Assembly: GCA_018241505.1 (NCBI GenBank)
Contig: JAFEDS010000004.1
Location: forward strand, 62,001 to 126,000
Length of the DNA stretch: 64,000 nucleotides
Source: Pseudomonadota bacterium
Lineage (GTDB): Bacteria > Pseudomonadota > Gammaproteobacteria > Steroidobacterales > Steroidobacteraceae
Direction of reading: 5' to 3'
Shown here: positions 44,054 to 55,228 of the stretch, piece after piece
Layout of the letters: each line of letters starts with the position of its first letter
How positions within the stretch are numbered: position 1 is the first letter of the stretch
Program-made: the position numbers and the translations under genes
The notes under the pieces: model-generated
The model's database searches: none
Seen by the model: only the letters and a program-made list of their open reading frames with translations
What the model was told of the DNA's origin: nothing

Positions 44054-46127
44054 CGGCGCGCTCGAATTCACCGATGCGGGCAGCAGCGGCAGGATCGGGC
44101 CGCCCGTAACGCAATTCGCCATACGAACACAACAGCGAATGCGCCGCGCCCAGGTCCGGTCGGCGTTGCAGCACCAGGTCGGCAAATGCCAGCGGACCCT
44201 GATGCGGCTGCCGCTCCAACCCAACGTGACCGAGCTTCTTACACAGAGCAGTGTAAGCGCGCCCAAGCCGGTCGGGGCGAGTCCGCGGGCCCGTGCTCCC
44301 CACTTGCCACGCGATCCACAACAACCAACCCACGAGTCCCGCGCCAAATGCCCACCCGAGCTCCTGTGCGCCGGGTGAAGAAAATCCCAGGCGCTGGAGC
44401 AATCGGAGCTGGTCATCGTAGCTGAACTTGACTACCCGGCCGTCCCACCAGTTGTTCAGCGCATCCCAGCGTTGTAACAGGGATTCCAGCCACGGCTGCG
44501 AGCGGACGAAGCGCGCCGGTCCCGACACCGAGTTGGGCAGCAGGTCGAGGATGCCGCGCCGCAGGCGTTCGGGCTCAACTACTGCCGTCGGATCGATACG
44601 CGTCCAGCCCCGGCCTTCGAGCCACACCTCCGCCCAGGAGTGGGCATCGGACTGGCGCACAATGAAGTAGCGGCCGATTGGATTCCATTCGCCACCGAGA
44701 TACCCGGTCACGACGCGGGCAGGTACACCCGCGGCGCGCATCATTGACACAAACGCCGACGCGTAGTGACCACAGAAACCCAGCCGGGTGTTGAATACGA
44801 AGTCGTCGACGGAGTCGAGATCGAGTTTCGGGGGCGTGAGGGTGTATGCAAAACCGCCGGTGCGGAAAAGATTCAATACAGCCGACACGTATGCACCATC
44901 CGACGGTTCTTTGGCGCGCATCCCCAGCGCCAACTCGCGCGATCTGGGATTGCGATTGCGGGGCAACTGGGTGTCGTAGCGGCGCGATTGCGCCGAGAGC
45001 CCGACGGTCGCACGGGTGCTCGTGTGTGACACGAGTGAATAGGTTGTTGTCTCGGTGACCGGATCCGGCGAGATCAACTGGTAGTCGTAGGTGAAGAATG
45101 CGCGCGGGTCGGACGATCCCGTGACCGTGTCCAACGAGAACCACCACCTCTGAGCGCTGGGCTCGAGCGAAATGTGGTATCGGTATTCCGGTCCGAGATA
45201 TTGCAGCGGCTCCATGCGTGCCAGGCTGCGCGGCGTGCGTTTCCACGTGTAGCCGTCAAATTCGTGCAGTACGGGGCCGCGCCAGTAGCGCTCCTGCGGC
45301 GGCGGAATGGGGCCGTCAAACCGCGCCCTGAAAGCAACATCGTAGGAGGTGGTCAGCTCCGAGATACTGCCCGGGCTCATCTGCTCGCCGAGGCCTGTCC
45401 TGGCCTGATCGGAACGGGGAATGGCCCAGAACGCACCCGGCAGCCGCGGGAAGAATACAAACAGCAAAATGGCCAACGGCAAGGCAAATAGGAGGCTGCG
45501 GGCGGCGAGCACCATGGCGGCCCGATTGTCGAATGCAACTCGCGTCGCGGTCGGTGAATTTCCCGGCGTGTAGCCAATGGCGGCCAGTGCCGCGCAACAC
45601 AGCCATGCATGCAGCAGATAGAGCGGCGCCCGCGCAATGCTCTGGCGATCGAGGCAGGCGGCGAGCAGCAGGAACACGGCTGCCGCCACCACAATAAACT
45701 GGTCGCGTTGGGTTCTGGTTTCCAACAGCTTGACGGCGCCCATCAGGACCAACAGGGCGGTACCTGCGCTCAGTCCGTTGAGCGTGTGAAAGCGGACCAA
45801 AACTCCGGCGACCAGCGCCAGTGCCAGCACGCTTCGAAGGGCGGTGCCGGGTAACTTCACTGATCGCGAGGCCGCCAACAGGCGCCAGGCCACGAACACC
45901 AGGGCGGCAATGGGTGTCCAGACTGGAATGCGATCGACATTGAGCAGCAGCCCCGCCACGAATGCGACACTGGCCCACTCGAGCCCGCGACGCGATCCCA
46001 TCACCACCGGGGCCTTGAACCAGCTCCACCGCTCGCGCCGCCGCTCAGCGCCCTCGGCCCTCGCTCCAGCGGTCTTCGCGCCCTTGGCATCGCGAACGCG
46101 AGTCACCTCACCGGCCACGAGCCGCAT
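44022..46127 (-). CDS. TgpA-like membrane transglutaminase (DUF3488/DUF4129 type)
   Basis: The roughly 701-residue protein has an N-terminal cluster of membrane helices (to about residue 220), a periplasmic transglutaminase-like domain with Cys in LGFCGHYASAF, His in SDAHSWAEVW and Asp in RIDPTA, one more helix, and a cytoplasmic tail. Pseudomonas TgpA is an essential inner-membrane homologue. The start is uncertain: ATG 46127 or GTG 46118 near GGAGG fit best, while an ATG at 46184 would overlap the DUF58 gene by 77 bp. It is the last gene of the moxR-DUF58-tgpA operon, a widespread set. Confidence 0.9.
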   Translation of the reverse strand: MRLVAGEVTRVRDAKGAKTAGARAEGAERRRERWSWFKAPVVMGSRRGLEWASVAFVAGLLLNVDRIPVWTPIAALVFVAWRLLAASRSVKLPGTALRSVLALALVAGVLVRFHTLNGLSAGTALLVLMGAVKLLETRTQRDQFIVVAAAVFLLLAACLDRQSIARAPLYLLHAWLCCAALAAIGYTPGNSPTATRVAFDNRAAMVLAARSLLFALPLAILLFVFFPRLPGAFWAIPRSDQARTGLGEQMSPGSISELTTSYDVAFRARFDGPIPPPQERYWRGPVLHEFDGYTWKRTPRSLARMEPLQYLGPEYRYHISLEPSAQRWWFSLDTVTGSSDPRAFFTYDYQLISPDPVTETTTYSLVSHTSTRATVGLSAQSRRYDTQLPRNRNPRSRELALGMRAKEPSDGAYVSAVLNLFRTGGFAYTLTPPKLDLDSVDDFVFNTRLGFCGHYASAFVSMMRAAGVPARVVTGYLGGEWNPIGRYFIVRQSDAHSWAEVWLEGRGWTRIDPTAVVEPERLRRGILDLLPNSVSGPARFVRSQPWLESLLQRWDALNNWWDGRVVKFSYDDQLRLLQRLGFSSPGAQELGWAFGAGLVGWLLWIAWQVGSTGPRTRPDRLGRAYTALCKKLGHVGLERQPHQGPLAFADLVLQRRPDLGAAHSLLCSYGELRYGRPDPAAAARIGEFERAVRRFSPAARA

Positions 46128-47073
46128 CCTCCAGCTCAACCACAGCCAATGCAGCCAGACATTGATGCCGATGCTCCGGTCCATGATCCGGCTTGATAAA
46201 CCGGTTGGGCAACTTCAAGCCGTAGCGCTCGCCGCCGGCTTCCGCATCCACAATCCAACGAGCCAACTGCTCTAGCTGCGCTTCCGTATCGAGCTGCCGT
46301 AATGGGGACAAATCGAAAATTCGCACTTCGGCACCCGCGGCGCTGTATTCCTTCACCAGTAATGGCGCATCGCGTGCGTAGGCTTTCCAGTCGACCTGTC
46401 GTGGTGAGTCGCCGTCACGAAACGGTCGCAAGCCCAACCACTCGTCGGCGCCCGCGTTGGTGAGTGAACGTTGACCGGACTTGTTGCCGACGTCGGCAGG
46501 CAAGGGCAACAGCCCATGAGGTCGCGGATACACGAGCATTTCAATGGGCGCGTGTACCCAGGTCCAAGCGCGAAACAACCCGAATGGGTGTGTAGTCACC
46601 AGGTGCAGGCGATCGACCCGCACGATCCCGCGCTTGGGTGCCGGCACCGGGATCTCGACTTTCCCCAATCCGATCGCGGGCACATCGGCGGCGAGGGTCG
46701 GTAGGTCGCCGACGCCCGCCGCTATCTGATAGCGCGCCGGGCCGGAGGAACTCTCGAATGTCAGGCTCAATGTGCCATCACGCTGCGCAAACGTCGGAAG
46801 GGCGGTGGCGGCCACCAACTGCGTGCCCAGCAGGTTGCGGTGGCAGTGATGCATGGTCACCAGCGTAAAACCGGTCAGCAGGAATGTCAGAAACAGGGCG
46901 AGGCTGTTGGCGTAGTTGAGGCCCGCGACCAACATCAGCAGGAGCAGGAGGCTGAAGCCGACGCCGGTGCGAGTAGGGAGGATATAGAGTCTGCGGCGGG
47001 CGAGAGTCAGCGGCAAAGTATCCGGACCCTGGCGCTTCCGGATATAGCGGGCCATGCGTTGCCGCAAAGACAT
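46108..47073 (-). CDS. DUF58 domain protein
   Basis: The 321-residue protein has two N-terminal membrane helices (about 37-75) and a C-terminal DUF58 region with the hallmark GLRPFRDGDSPRQVDWKAYAR. DUF58 proteins always travel with MoxR ATPases and often with a transglutaminase and are thought to be part of a metal- or peptidoglycan-related chaperone system. The ATG shares its A with the stop of the moxR gene (TGATG). Precise role unknown. Confidence 0.9.
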   Translation of the reverse strand: MSLRQRMARYIRKRQGPDTLPLTLARRRLYILPTRTGVGFSLLLLLMLVAGLNYANSLALFLTFLLTGFTLVTMHHCHRNLLGTQLVAATALPTFAQRDGTLSLTFESSSGPARYQIAAGVGDLPTLAADVPAIGLGKVEIPVPAPKRGIVRVDRLHLVTTHPFGLFRAWTWVHAPIEMLVYPRPHGLLPLPADVGNKSGQRSLTNAGADEWLGLRPFRDGDSPRQVDWKAYARDAPLLVKEYSAAGAEVRIFDLSPLRQLDTEAQLEQLARWIVDAEAGGERYGLKLPNRFIKPDHGPEHRHQCLAALAVVELEDAARGR

Positions 47074-48014
47074 CACACGGGTACAGGTACTGCTTTGATC
47101 AGCTCGGTCGCGATGTCGTTGTTGGCAGCGGCGGGCTCGCGGCTCTCCAGGCGATGCGACACGACGGCGGGGAGCACTGACTGAATGTCTTCAGGCATCA
47201 CGGCGTTGCGCCCGGTGAGGTAGCTCCAAGCCTGGGCTGCGCGAATCAGTCCCTGGCCCGCCCGTGGCGAAAGACCGAGTTTCAGGTCCATCCGTTCGCG
47301 CGTCCGCGCAATCAGAGCCTGGGCGTAGTCCAACACCGCGTCCGACACATAAACAGAGCGCACGTGACCTTGAATCCGGATCACCGTGTCAGGTGTCAGC
47401 GCAGCCGCCATCTGCGGCAACATCTCGCGCCGCTCGCCACTTCGCAACAACTCCCGCTCGTGCGCCGAGTCCGGATATCCCAACGTCACGCGCATGAGAA
47501 AACGGTCGAGCTGCGACTCCGGCAGCGCGAAGGTGCCGAGCTGCTCGTGGGGATTCTGGGTGGCCACTACAAAAAACGGCTCAGGCAGCGGATGCGTCGT
47601 GGCGTCGGCGCTGATCTGGCGCTCCTCCATGGCTTCGAGGAGTGCGCTCTGGGTCCGAGGACTGGCGCGGTTGACCTCATCGGCCAACAGCAGTTGAGTG
47701 AAGATCGGACCCTGGCGGAAATGAAACTGCTGGCTCGCCCGGTCGAAAATCGAAACGCCGATGATGTCCGCCGGAAGCAGGTCGCTCGTGAACTGCACGC
47801 GCTGCCAGGACAGGCCCAGGACATGAGCCAAGGCATGGGCCAGCGTCGTTTTACCTACACCGGGGACGTCTTCAATGAGAAGGTGGCCACGAGCCAGGAG
47901 GCACGCCAGGCAAAGCCGCACCTGCGTGGGCTTGCCCAGGATGATGGTCTCCAGCGCGTTGAGCGCGCGATGCAGTGCCGCGGAGTCGGTATCAATCGCG
48001 GCGGCTGCATTCAT
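47073..48014 (-). CDS. MoxR family AAA+ ATPase
   Basis: The 313-residue ATPase carries Walker [16 protein letters not shown], Walker [15 protein letters not shown], and sensor 1 [12 protein letters not shown]. MoxR proteins act as chaperones that assemble or activate partner complexes, usually with the adjacent DUF58 protein. Its ATG overlaps the valS stop by 4 bp, so it is transcribed behind valS in the same direction. Confidence 0.93.
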   Translation of the reverse strand: MNAAAAIDTDSAALHRALNALETIILGKPTQVRLCLACLLARGHLLIEDVPGVGKTTLAHALAHVLGLSWQRVQFTSDLLPADIIGVSIFDRASQQFHFRQGPIFTQLLLADEVNRASPRTQSALLEAMEERQISADATTHPLPEPFFVVATQNPHEQLGTFALPESQLDRFLMRVTLGYPDSAHERELLRSGERREMLPQMAAALTPDTVIRIQGHVRSVYVSDAVLDYAQALIARTRERMDLKLGLSPRAGQGLIRAAQAWSYLTGRNAVMPEDIQSVLPAVVSHRLESREPAAANNDIATELIKAVPVPV

Positions 48015-50776
48015 GGCTCGAATAATCGCCGTACCCGTTCCAGTTGCGCCGTGAGGTTAGTCACAGTGCGCTCCTGATCGGCTATGCGGGTGCGCTCCTG
48101 TTCCACCACCTCCGGTGGGGCGTTGCGCACGAAGTTCTCGTTGGCGAGCTTCTTCTGCGACGTCGCCACCTCCTTTTGGGCCTTTGCGAGCGCCTTGCCC
48201 AGCCGCTCGGCTTCAGCCGCGGCGTCAATGAGCCCCGCCATGGGGACCAGGATCGACAGGTCGCCCACCAGGGCAATCGCGGACTCCGGCGGTTGCATGC
48301 CTTCAGCCAGAACCGTGATGCTTTCCAGGCCGGCGAGCTTCTCCAGGTAGGGCTGGTGCCGCGAGGCATATTCCTGGTCCCGGGCGGAGGCATTCCGCAG
48401 CAGCACCGGTATCAGTTTGGACGGCTTGATGTTCATCTCGCCGCGAATCTGGCGTACACCCAGCACAAACGCCTGTACCCAGGCAATCTCCTTGTCGGCC
48501 ACCTCATCGAGCGGGTAGTCCGCGGCGACGGGGTAGTCGGTCAACATCACGGTCGGGCCCGAGCGGCCCGCGAGCCCGGCAACGCCTTGCCAGATTTCCT
48601 CCGTAATGAACGGCATCAGCGGATGCAGGGCGCGCTGCAGGGCCTCGAGAATCTCGACCAGCGTCCGGCGCGTGCCGCGCTTGATTTCGTCGGACGCGGT
48701 GTCGGATTGGAACACCGGTTTGGTCAGCTCGAGATACCAGTCGCAGAAGGCGTACCAGGTGAATTCATACAAAGCGGTGGCCGCGAAATCGAAGCGGTAG
48801 TCGCGGAACGCGTTCTCGACCGCCACAATCGTCTGGCCGAACCGCGACCGGATCCATTGGTCGGCCATGGAGTATTCGACCGGTCCGGTGTCGGTCAACA
48901 CCGCCTCGCCCACCGACATCTCCACAAAGCGGGCTGCATTCCACAACTTGTTGCAGAAGTTGCGATAGCCGGCCACGCGGCCGAGGTCGAAGCGGATGTC
49001 GCGGCTCGGCGAAGCCAACGCGGCGAGCGTAAAGCGCAGCGCATCCGTGCCGTGCGCGGCGATGCCCTGCGGGTATTGCTTGCGAGTCGACGCCGCGATG
49101 TCTGCGGCCAGCTTGGGCTGCATCATGCCGCTGGTGCGCTTCGCCACGAGCGGCTCCAACTCGATGCCGTCGACGACGTCCAGGGGATCGATCACGTTGC
49201 CCTTTGACTTCGACATCTTGTTGCCGTGCTCATCGCGGATCAGCCCGGTGATATACACATCGCGAAACGGCACATCGCCCATGAACTTCAAGCCCATCAT
49301 CATCATGCGCGCGACCCAGAAGAAGATGATGTCAAAGCCCGTAATCAACACGCTGGTGGGATAGAACCTGGTCAGCTCCGCGGTTTCATTGGGCCAGCCC
49401 AGGGTCGAGAACGGCCACGCGGCCGATGAGAACCACGTGTCGAGAACGTCCGTTTCCTGTTTCAACACCCCGATGCCCGGGTGCTTGCGGCGGATCTCCA
49501 GCTCGTTGCGGCCCACGTGGATGTTGCCCTGGGAGTCGTACCAGGCCGGGATGCGATGTCCCCACCAGATCTGGCGGCTGACGCACCAGTCCTTGATGTT
49601 GCGCATCCATTCGTAATAGGTCTTGCTCCAATTCTCCGGGATGAAGCGCGTGCGGCCCTCTTCAACAGCCTTCAATGCCGGCTCGGCCAGCGGCGCAATC
49701 TTCACGTACCACTGGTCCGTCAAGTACGGCTCCAGCACGGCGTTCGTGCGCTCGCCACGCGGCACCACCAACTGGTGCTTGTCGATCTTCTCAATCAGGT
49801 CCGCGCCCTGCAGGTCGGCAATGACCCGCTTGCGGGCTTCGAACCGGTCCAGGCCGCGGTAGGCCGCCGGCACGTTGTCGTTCAGAGCGGCGCGCGGTGT
49901 GAAAATATTCAACACCTCCAGGCTGTGGCGCGCGCCCAGTTCAAAGTCGTTGAAATCGTGAGCCGGGGTGATCTTCACCGCACCCGAGCCGAATGCCGAA
50001 TCCACATAGGCATCGGCAATGATCGGGATCGAGCGCTCGCTCAAGGGCAGGCGGATCCTCTTCCCCACCAGGTGTTTGTAGCGCTCGTCGTCCGGGTTCA
50101 CCGCGACGGCGGTGTCGCCGAACATGGTTTCCGGGCGAGTCGTGGCCACGACGATGTGGCCCGAACCGTCCTCGAGCGGGTAACGCAGATGCCACAGTTG
50201 GCCTTCCTCCGGTTCGCTCTGCACTTCGAGATCGGACAGGGCGCTGAGCAACACGGGATCCCAATTGACCAGCCGTTTGCCGCGATAGATCAGTCCGTCC
50301 TCATACAGGCGGACAAACATTTCGGTGACCGCGGCAGAGCGCTCGGGGTCCATGGTGAAGGCATCGCGGGACCAGTCCAATGAGTCGCCCAGGCGTCGCA
50401 TCTGCGCTGCCATGGTCCCGCCGGACTGTTCCTTCCATTGCCAGACGCGTTCAATGAAAGCGTCTCGGCCGAGCTCGCTGCCTTTCTTGCCTTCAGCGTT
50501 GAGTTGCCGCTCGACGACCATCTGCGTTGCAATACCCGCATGGTCGGTGCCCGGCTGCCAGAGGGTGCAGTCGCCTCTCATGCGGTGGTACCGCGTGAGT
50601 GCATCCATCAGGGTTTGCTGAAACGCGTGCCCGAGGTGAAGCGTGCCCGTGACGTTGGGTGGTGGAATGACGATGGAGTAGGACGGGCCGGCCCCTTTGG
50701 GCGCAAACCACTCGTTCGATTCCCAACGTTCGTAGATCCGCCGCTCGATTTCGGTCGGCGCGTAGACTTTTTCCAT
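48011..50776 (-). CDS. valS: valyl-tRNA synthetase
   Basis: The 921-residue class Ia synthetase has the HIGH-type motif [14 protein letters not shown] (residues 38-51), the editing domain, KMSKS in NKMSKSKGN (about residue 518), the anticodon-binding domain and the C-terminal coiled coil rich in Lys/Glu with [10 protein letters not shown] at the end. Length and order match bacterial ValRS. It lies 61 bp downstream of holC, the standard gammaproteobacterial pepA-holC-valS order. Confidence 0.97.
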   Translation of the reverse strand: MEKVYAPTEIERRIYERWESNEWFAPKGAGPSYSIVIPPPNVTGTLHLGHAFQQTLMDALTRYHRMRGDCTLWQPGTDHAGIATQMVVERQLNAEGKKGSELGRDAFIERVWQWKEQSGGTMAAQMRRLGDSLDWSRDAFTMDPERSAAVTEMFVRLYEDGLIYRGKRLVNWDPVLLSALSDLEVQSEPEEGQLWHLRYPLEDGSGHIVVATTRPETMFGDTAVAVNPDDERYKHLVGKRIRLPLSERSIPIIADAYVDSAFGSGAVKITPAHDFNDFELGARHSLEVLNIFTPRAALNDNVPAAYRGLDRFEARKRVIADLQGADLIEKIDKHQLVVPRGERTNAVLEPYLTDQWYVKIAPLAEPALKAVEEGRTRFIPENWSKTYYEWMRNIKDWCVSRQIWWGHRIPAWYDSQGNIHVGRNELEIRRKHPGIGVLKQETDVLDTWFSSAAWPFSTLGWPNETAELTRFYPTSVLITGFDIIFFWVARMMMMGLKFMGDVPFRDVYITGLIRDEHGNKMSKSKGNVIDPLDVVDGIELEPLVAKRTSGMMQPKLAADIAASTRKQYPQGIAAHGTDALRFTLAALASPSRDIRFDLGRVAGYRNFCNKLWNAARFVEMSVGEAVLTDTGPVEYSMADQWIRSRFGQTIVAVENAFRDYRFDFAATALYEFTWYAFCDWYLELTKPVFQSDTASDEIKRGTRRTLVEILEALQRALHPLMPFITEEIWQGVAGLAGRSGPTVMLTDYPVAADYPLDEVADKEIAWVQAFVLGVRQIRGEMNIKPSKLIPVLLRNASARDQEYASRHQPYLEKLAGLESITVLAEGMQPPESAIALVGDLSILVPMAGLIDAAAEAERLGKALAKAQKEVATSQKKLANENFVRNAPPEVVEQERTRIADQERTVTNLTAQLERVRRLFEP

Positions 50777-50837
50777 TACGGGTAGGCGTCGCTATTCAGG
50801 CGCAAAAAGGAGCGCCTGGCGAGTATACCGACCCCGC

Positions 50838-51359
50838 TTAGCCGTTGACGTTGTGCGAGGCTGGTTGAATACCCAGGTCGCGGTATGCCTTGAACCGCGC
50901 CCGGCCGGCGCGCCGCCGCACATCGTCGCCATCGATGATCTCAGCCACGCGTCGCGTCTGCCCCAGGCAAGCCGGCACGTCAGGGGCCAGATTGATGATG
51001 ATATCGACCGGCCGCGTCGGCAGCGCTCCGGCGCTGAGCAGGACGGGGACATCGTCTACGCCTGCGCCGGCAACGAGCATTTCGTGGGGCACGAAGCTAC
51101 CGTCCATGAATGTCCACAGCAGGTCGTCGAACGCCTTGAGCTCTTGCGGGTCGGTATGCCATACGAGAGCTACCTGCGTCGCGAGATAGGCTTTCTCGGC
51201 TAATCGGCAAGCGAGCTTCAATCGCGCGGCGGAAGACGCTTCTTCCAGGACGTAGAAATCGACACGCAGTGCGTCGGGATTATCGCCTGATGAGCCGGGC
51301 GGCGACGAGCCGCCGCCGTTCGAGGCGGCAGAACCGGACGTGTCGGCGCTGCCTTGCAT
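50838..51359 (-). CDS. holC: DNA polymerase III chi subunit
   Basis: The chi subunit links the clamp loader to single-strand binding protein. The protein shows the chi fold pattern DFYVLEEASSAARLKLACRLAEKAY and the conserved LWTFMDGSFVPHEM. It is 173 residues because of an extra Gly/Ser/Pro-rich N-terminal stretch of about 30 residues not found in the E. coli protein. It sits between pepA and valS in the expected order, which strongly supports the call. Confidence 0.9.
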   Translation of the reverse strand: MQGSADTSGSAASNGGGSSPPGSSGDNPDALRVDFYVLEEASSAARLKLACRLAEKAYLATQVALVWHTDPQELKAFDDLLWTFMDGSFVPHEMLVAGAGVDDVPVLLSAGALPTRPVDIIINLAPDVPACLGQTRRVAEIIDGDDVRRRAGRARFKAYRDLGIQPASHNVNG

Positions 51360-51377
51360 GACTAACGCCGTTCCGCG

Positions 51378-52871
51378 TCAACGGCCGGCGCGACGGATGA
51401 GAAAGTCCGCGAGCAACGGCGTGGGCCGGCCCGTGCTGCCTTTCTGCGCACCGCCCTGATAAGCGGTCCCTGCGACGTCGAGATGCGCCCATTTGAGCCC
51501 CTGGGTGAACTTGGCCAGGAATGCCCCGGCTGTGATGGCACCGCCGTCACGGCCGCCGACATTCGCGAAATCCGCGAAGTTGCTCTTCAACTGATCGGCA
51601 TACTCATCCGTGAGCGGCAACTGCCACGCACGGTCATCGGCCCGTACGCCGGCCGCCACGAGCTCACCGACCAGGTCCTGGTCGTTGCCCATGCAGCCCG
51701 AATGATGATGCCCAAGCGCCACCACGCACGCGCCGGTCAATGTCGCAATATCCACAACCGCACCCGGTTCAAAGCGGCGCGCATAGTGGAGTGCGTCACA
51801 CAGAATCAACCGGCCTTCCGCGTCCGTGTTGAGAATCTCGACCGTGAGGCCGGCGGCACTGGTCTCGATATCGCCGGGTTTGACTGCGTTCCCTGCCGGC
51901 ATGTTCTCCACGGCCGCAATGAGCCCGACAACGCGCAAAGGCAGCTTCAGCCGGGCCACGAGCGACAGGCAAGCCAGCACCGCGGCGGAGCCGCTCATGT
52001 CGAACTTCATTTCGTCCATGTTGGGAGGATCCTTGAGCGAGATGCCTCCCGTATCGAAGGTCACACCCTTGCCCACGAGCACCACAGGATCTCCTGCCGA
52101 TTTCGCGGGCTTGTGCTCGATCACAATAAAGCGCGGCGGTTGTGTGCTGCCACGCGCGACCGCCAGCAGGCAGCCCATCTTTTCCTTCTTGATGGCGGCC
52201 TCGTCGAGCACCTGTACTCGCAGGGACGAGTGCTGCTTGCCGAGCGCCTTCGCCTGGTCGGCCAGGTAGCTCGGGGTACACACGTTGGCCGGCAGATTCG
52301 CCAGATCGCGCTGCAGGGCCGCCGCGGCGGCCACCGCCTCTCCGTGCTCCAGGCCGCGCTCGGCCGCCTCGATGCCGGATTTCTTCACGGGACCGGCGAG
52401 TACCTTCTGCAGGGCCGGGGTTTTCGGCTTCTTGCCGGTCTTCAGGTCGTTCACCCGATAGAGCGAGCTGCCCACGATTTCGGCGACCGCGCGGCCGAAA
52501 TAATAATCATCCAGCTCCTTGCCCGGCGGCCGTTCGACCGCCACCGCAATGCTGGCAATCCGCGTCCGCAGCACGGCGGTGAGGGCCGAAGCCAGGGACC
52601 GCCGCCACAGCTTGCGGCCAAAGTTCTTACGGGTGCCCAGGCCGGTCAGCAGTGCGCGCGAGGCTGAAATTCCGGGTATGTCGGTAATCAGCAGGGTTTC
52701 GCCGCTACGGCCCGAGAAGTCGCCGCGCCCCAGCAGCTTCTTCAGCAGGCCACTGGAGGCCGAATCGACGGCGGCTGCCTCTTCCGACATCTCACCGTCT
52801 TCGTAGACTCCGAGTACGATGCAATCAACGCTCAGTGTTGCCAGTCCCTTGGCATAGACCTCGAACTGCAT
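51378..52871 (-). CDS. pepA: leucyl aminopeptidase (PepA, M17)
   Basis: The 497-residue cytosolic aminopeptidase has the metal-binding GKGVTFDTGGISLK, KFDMSGSAAVL and the M17 signature NTDAEGRL, with the catalytic Lys and Arg in those motifs. PepA of E. coli also binds DNA as an accessory factor for XerCD recombination and as a regulator. It is divergent from lptF across 50 bp and precedes holC by 18 bp. Confidence 0.96.
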   Translation of the reverse strand: MQFEVYAKGLATLSVDCIVLGVYEDGEMSEEAAAVDSASSGLLKKLLGRGDFSGRSGETLLITDIPGISASRALLTGLGTRKNFGRKLWRRSLASALTAVLRTRIASIAVAVERPPGKELDDYYFGRAVAEIVGSSLYRVNDLKTGKKPKTPALQKVLAGPVKKSGIEAAERGLEHGEAVAAAAALQRDLANLPANVCTPSYLADQAKALGKQHSSLRVQVLDEAAIKKEKMGCLLAVARGSTQPPRFIVIEHKPAKSAGDPVVLVGKGVTFDTGGISLKDPPNMDEMKFDMSGSAAVLACLSLVARLKLPLRVVGLIAAVENMPAGNAVKPGDIETSAAGLTVEILNTDAEGRLILCDALHYARRFEPGAVVDIATLTGACVVALGHHHSGCMGNDQDLVGELVAAGVRADDRAWQLPLTDEYADQLKSNFADFANVGGRDGGAITAGAFLAKFTQGLKWAHLDVAGTAYQGGAQKGSTGRPTPLLADFLIRRAGR

Positions 52872-52921
52872 TCGATCTCCCCTTAAGATTTACTCTAAGT
52901 GTAACCAAGCGAGCCTGTCTG

Positions 52922-54004
52922 TTGGGGAAAATCCTAGGGCGCTATATCTTGAGGGAAGTCGTGGTCACCTCCGTCGTGGTGACCGCCGTGCTGCTGGTCC
53001 TGCTGCTGGCCAACCAGTTCGCCGCGGTGCTGGAACGAGCCGCCGTCAATCAATTTCCCCAAAGTGTCGTGCTGCAGCTCATCTGGCTGGGCGCGCTGCA
53101 GAATCTCACCATTCTGATTCCTGTCGGGCTTCTGCTGGGGGTGGTCCTCGCTTTCGGGCGCATGTACCACGACAGCGAAATGGCCGCGGCCCTTGCCTGC
53201 GGCTTGGGCCCCGCGAGCATCTATAGGCCTATTGCCGTGTTGACCGTGCTGGTGGCGGCCGTGTTGGCTTGGTTGACGCTTTCGCTGGCGCCGGATGCAA
53301 CCGAGCAGACTTTGAATCTCAGGAGCGCGGCCGCGCGGGCGGGACGTTTCGCGGCCATCGCCCCAGGCAAATTCCGAACCTTCGGCGGCACGGCGGTTGT
53401 GTACGCCGAGGACGTGAAACCTGACGGCACGCTCGGCAATGTTTTCGTCGAGCACAACCGCGGCCCGCGTGTCGAAGTCGCGCTCGCGAATCGTGCACGG
53501 CACTCCGTAACGGCCGACGGAATGACCCACACCATCACGTTGTATGACGGTGAGCGTTTCGAGGGTGTGCCGGGGACCCCGGAATTCCGCATCGTGCGTT
53601 TCGCCGAGCACGTGGTACCGATCCAGGTGCCGATGCCGACCGACACCAACAAAAGCATCGAGGCGCAACCAACTGAGGCGCTGCTGGGGTCCACCGACCC
53701 CGAGAAGCGGGCCGAATTGCATTGGCGGTTGGCGCTGCCGGTCATGTGCCTGGTGTTGACGCTGCTGGCCGTCCCTCTGTCGCGGCTGCGGCCCCGCCAG
53801 GGCCGCTACGCCAGGGTGTGGCTGGCGATCATGGTCTACTTCGTGTACTCGAACCTGATTTCAGCCGGCAAAGTCTGGCTGGCGCATGGCAAGACGCCCG
53901 ATTACCTCGGACTGTGGTGGACCCACATCGCGATCCTGGTTCTGGCACTCCTGTACTTCAACGGCCCCCGTACACTGGCGAATCTTCGCCTGAGGCGCGC
54001 ATGA
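52922..54004 (+). CDS. lptF: LPS export ABC transporter permease LptF
   Basis: The 360-residue permease has three N-terminal and three C-terminal membrane helices around a periplasmic beta-jellyroll domain, the LptF layout. With LptG and LptB it extracts LPS from the inner membrane. A TTG at 52922 seems to be the start (GKILGRYILREV follows, the typical N-terminus); an ATG farther upstream would lie inside pepA and a non-homologous leader. Its stop overlaps lptG by 4 bp. Confidence 0.93.
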   Translation: MGKILGRYILREVVVTSVVVTAVLLVLLLANQFAAVLERAAVNQFPQSVVLQLIWLGALQNLTILIPVGLLLGVVLAFGRMYHDSEMAAALACGLGPASIYRPIAVLTVLVAAVLAWLTLSLAPDATEQTLNLRSAAARAGRFAAIAPGKFRTFGGTAVVYAEDVKPDGTLGNVFVEHNRGPRVEVALANRARHSVTADGMTHTITLYDGERFEGVPGTPEFRIVRFAEHVVPIQVPMPTDTNKSIEAQPTEALLGSTDPEKRAELHWRLALPVMCLVLTLLAVPLSRLRPRQGRYARVWLAIMVYFVYSNLISAGKVWLAHGKTPDYLGLWWTHIAILVLALLYFNGPRTLANLRLRRA

Positions 54005-55068
54005 CTGTTCTCGACCGTTACATTGTGCGCAGCATTCTCGGTTTCGTATTGCTGGTGCAGTCAGTCCTGCTGATTCTCGGCGGGCTGGTGATATTCATCG
54101 ACCAGCAGGATGACATCGGGGTAGGGCACTACGGCGCGCTCAATGCACTGTGGTTCACGCTGCTCAACCTTCCACAGCAGGCGTATGAGCTGCTACCCAT
54201 CACCGCTCTCATCGGCTCGTTGCTCGGCCTGGGCCAACTCGCGCGCGGCAGCGAGCTCGTCGTGATCCGCGCCACCGGGGTGTCGACTCAGCGAATCGCG
54301 GGTGCGGCGGCGATTGCCGGCCTGATCCTGATCGGCGTGGAGTTGTTGCTGGGCGAGGTCCTGGGCCCACCGCTGCACGAGGCCGCCAAGGAACAGAAGG
54401 CCTTCAGCAAGTTCAACAATGTCAGCTTCGGCGGCGGCAGCGGCGCCTGGGTCCGCGACGGCAATCTGATCATCAATGTCGCGCGCCAGTCCGGAGAGCG
54501 CCAATTCAGCGGCATGCAGATATTCGAGCTGTCGGCGGATCACAGGCTGAAAGCCATCGGGCATGCGGGCGGCGCCACCGCCGGGGCCAACCGGACCTGG
54601 CTGCTGACCGACTATACGGAGTCGCGCTTCGACGGCGATCGGGTGTTGGCCCCGCCCATGGGTCAGCGGACGATGGAGTCCAATGTGACCGCGGGGTTCC
54701 TGGGACTGGCGGTGGAGAGCCCGCAGCAGCTCACCGGGCGCGCGTTGCTGAAGCTGATCAACTATCTGCAGGCCAACTCGCTGAGTGCGCGTGAATACCT
54801 GTTCGCGTTCTCCTCGCGCCTCGCCCGGACCGTGGCCATTCTGTTCGCGGTGCTGCTGGCGATTCCGTTCGTGTTGGGATCGCTGCGCTCGGCGGGGGCG
54901 GGGACCCGGATGTTGATGGGGCTCGTGGCAGGCGTCACGTTGTTCCTGCTGCAGAAGCTCATCGAGAGCGGTACCGTGGTGTTTGATCTCAATCCGGTGC
55001 TGCTCGCGTGGTTACCAACAGCGTTGTTGGCAACTGTCACTCTGGTGCTGCTGGCGCGCGCCCGGTAA
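54001..55068 (+). CDS. lptG: LPS export ABC transporter permease LptG
   Basis: The 355-residue partner of LptF begins MTVLDRYIVRSILGFVLLV and shows the family segments SELVVIRATGVSTQRI (coupling helix to LptB) and RLARTVAILFAVLLAIPFVLG. The six-helix plus periplasmic domain arrangement is intact. Translation is coupled to lptF. A short hairpin at 55107-55123 lies 38 bp beyond the stop. Confidence 0.95.
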   Translation: MTVLDRYIVRSILGFVLLVQSVLLILGGLVIFIDQQDDIGVGHYGALNALWFTLLNLPQQAYELLPITALIGSLLGLGQLARGSELVVIRATGVSTQRIAGAAAIAGLILIGVELLLGEVLGPPLHEAAKEQKAFSKFNNVSFGGGSGAWVRDGNLIINVARQSGERQFSGMQIFELSADHRLKAIGHAGGATAGANRTWLLTDYTESRFDGDRVLAPPMGQRTMESNVTAGFLGLAVESPQQLTGRALLKLINYLQANSLSAREYLFAFSSRLARTVAILFAVLLAIPFVLGSLRSAGAGTRMLMGLVAGVTLFLLQKLIESGTVVFDLNPVLLAWLPTALLATVTLVLLARAR

Positions 55069-55228
55069 ACCAACCCGGCGGGTGGGCTCGATCCGCAACT
55101 GAACTCAACATCTGCAGGATGTTTGTGTCACGGTCGCGCACAGGAACGTGAATCGCACCGCGGGCACGAACAAACCGCGCGCCGCCGGCGTAGGATCTCG
55201 CGCGTCCGTGATCCCATCCGAGGAACTC

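Noticed and set aside
55107..55123. AACATC/GATGTT hairpin as a terminator after lptG
   Set aside because: The stem is six base pairs, A+T-rich and followed by only a broken run of T; too weak to call.
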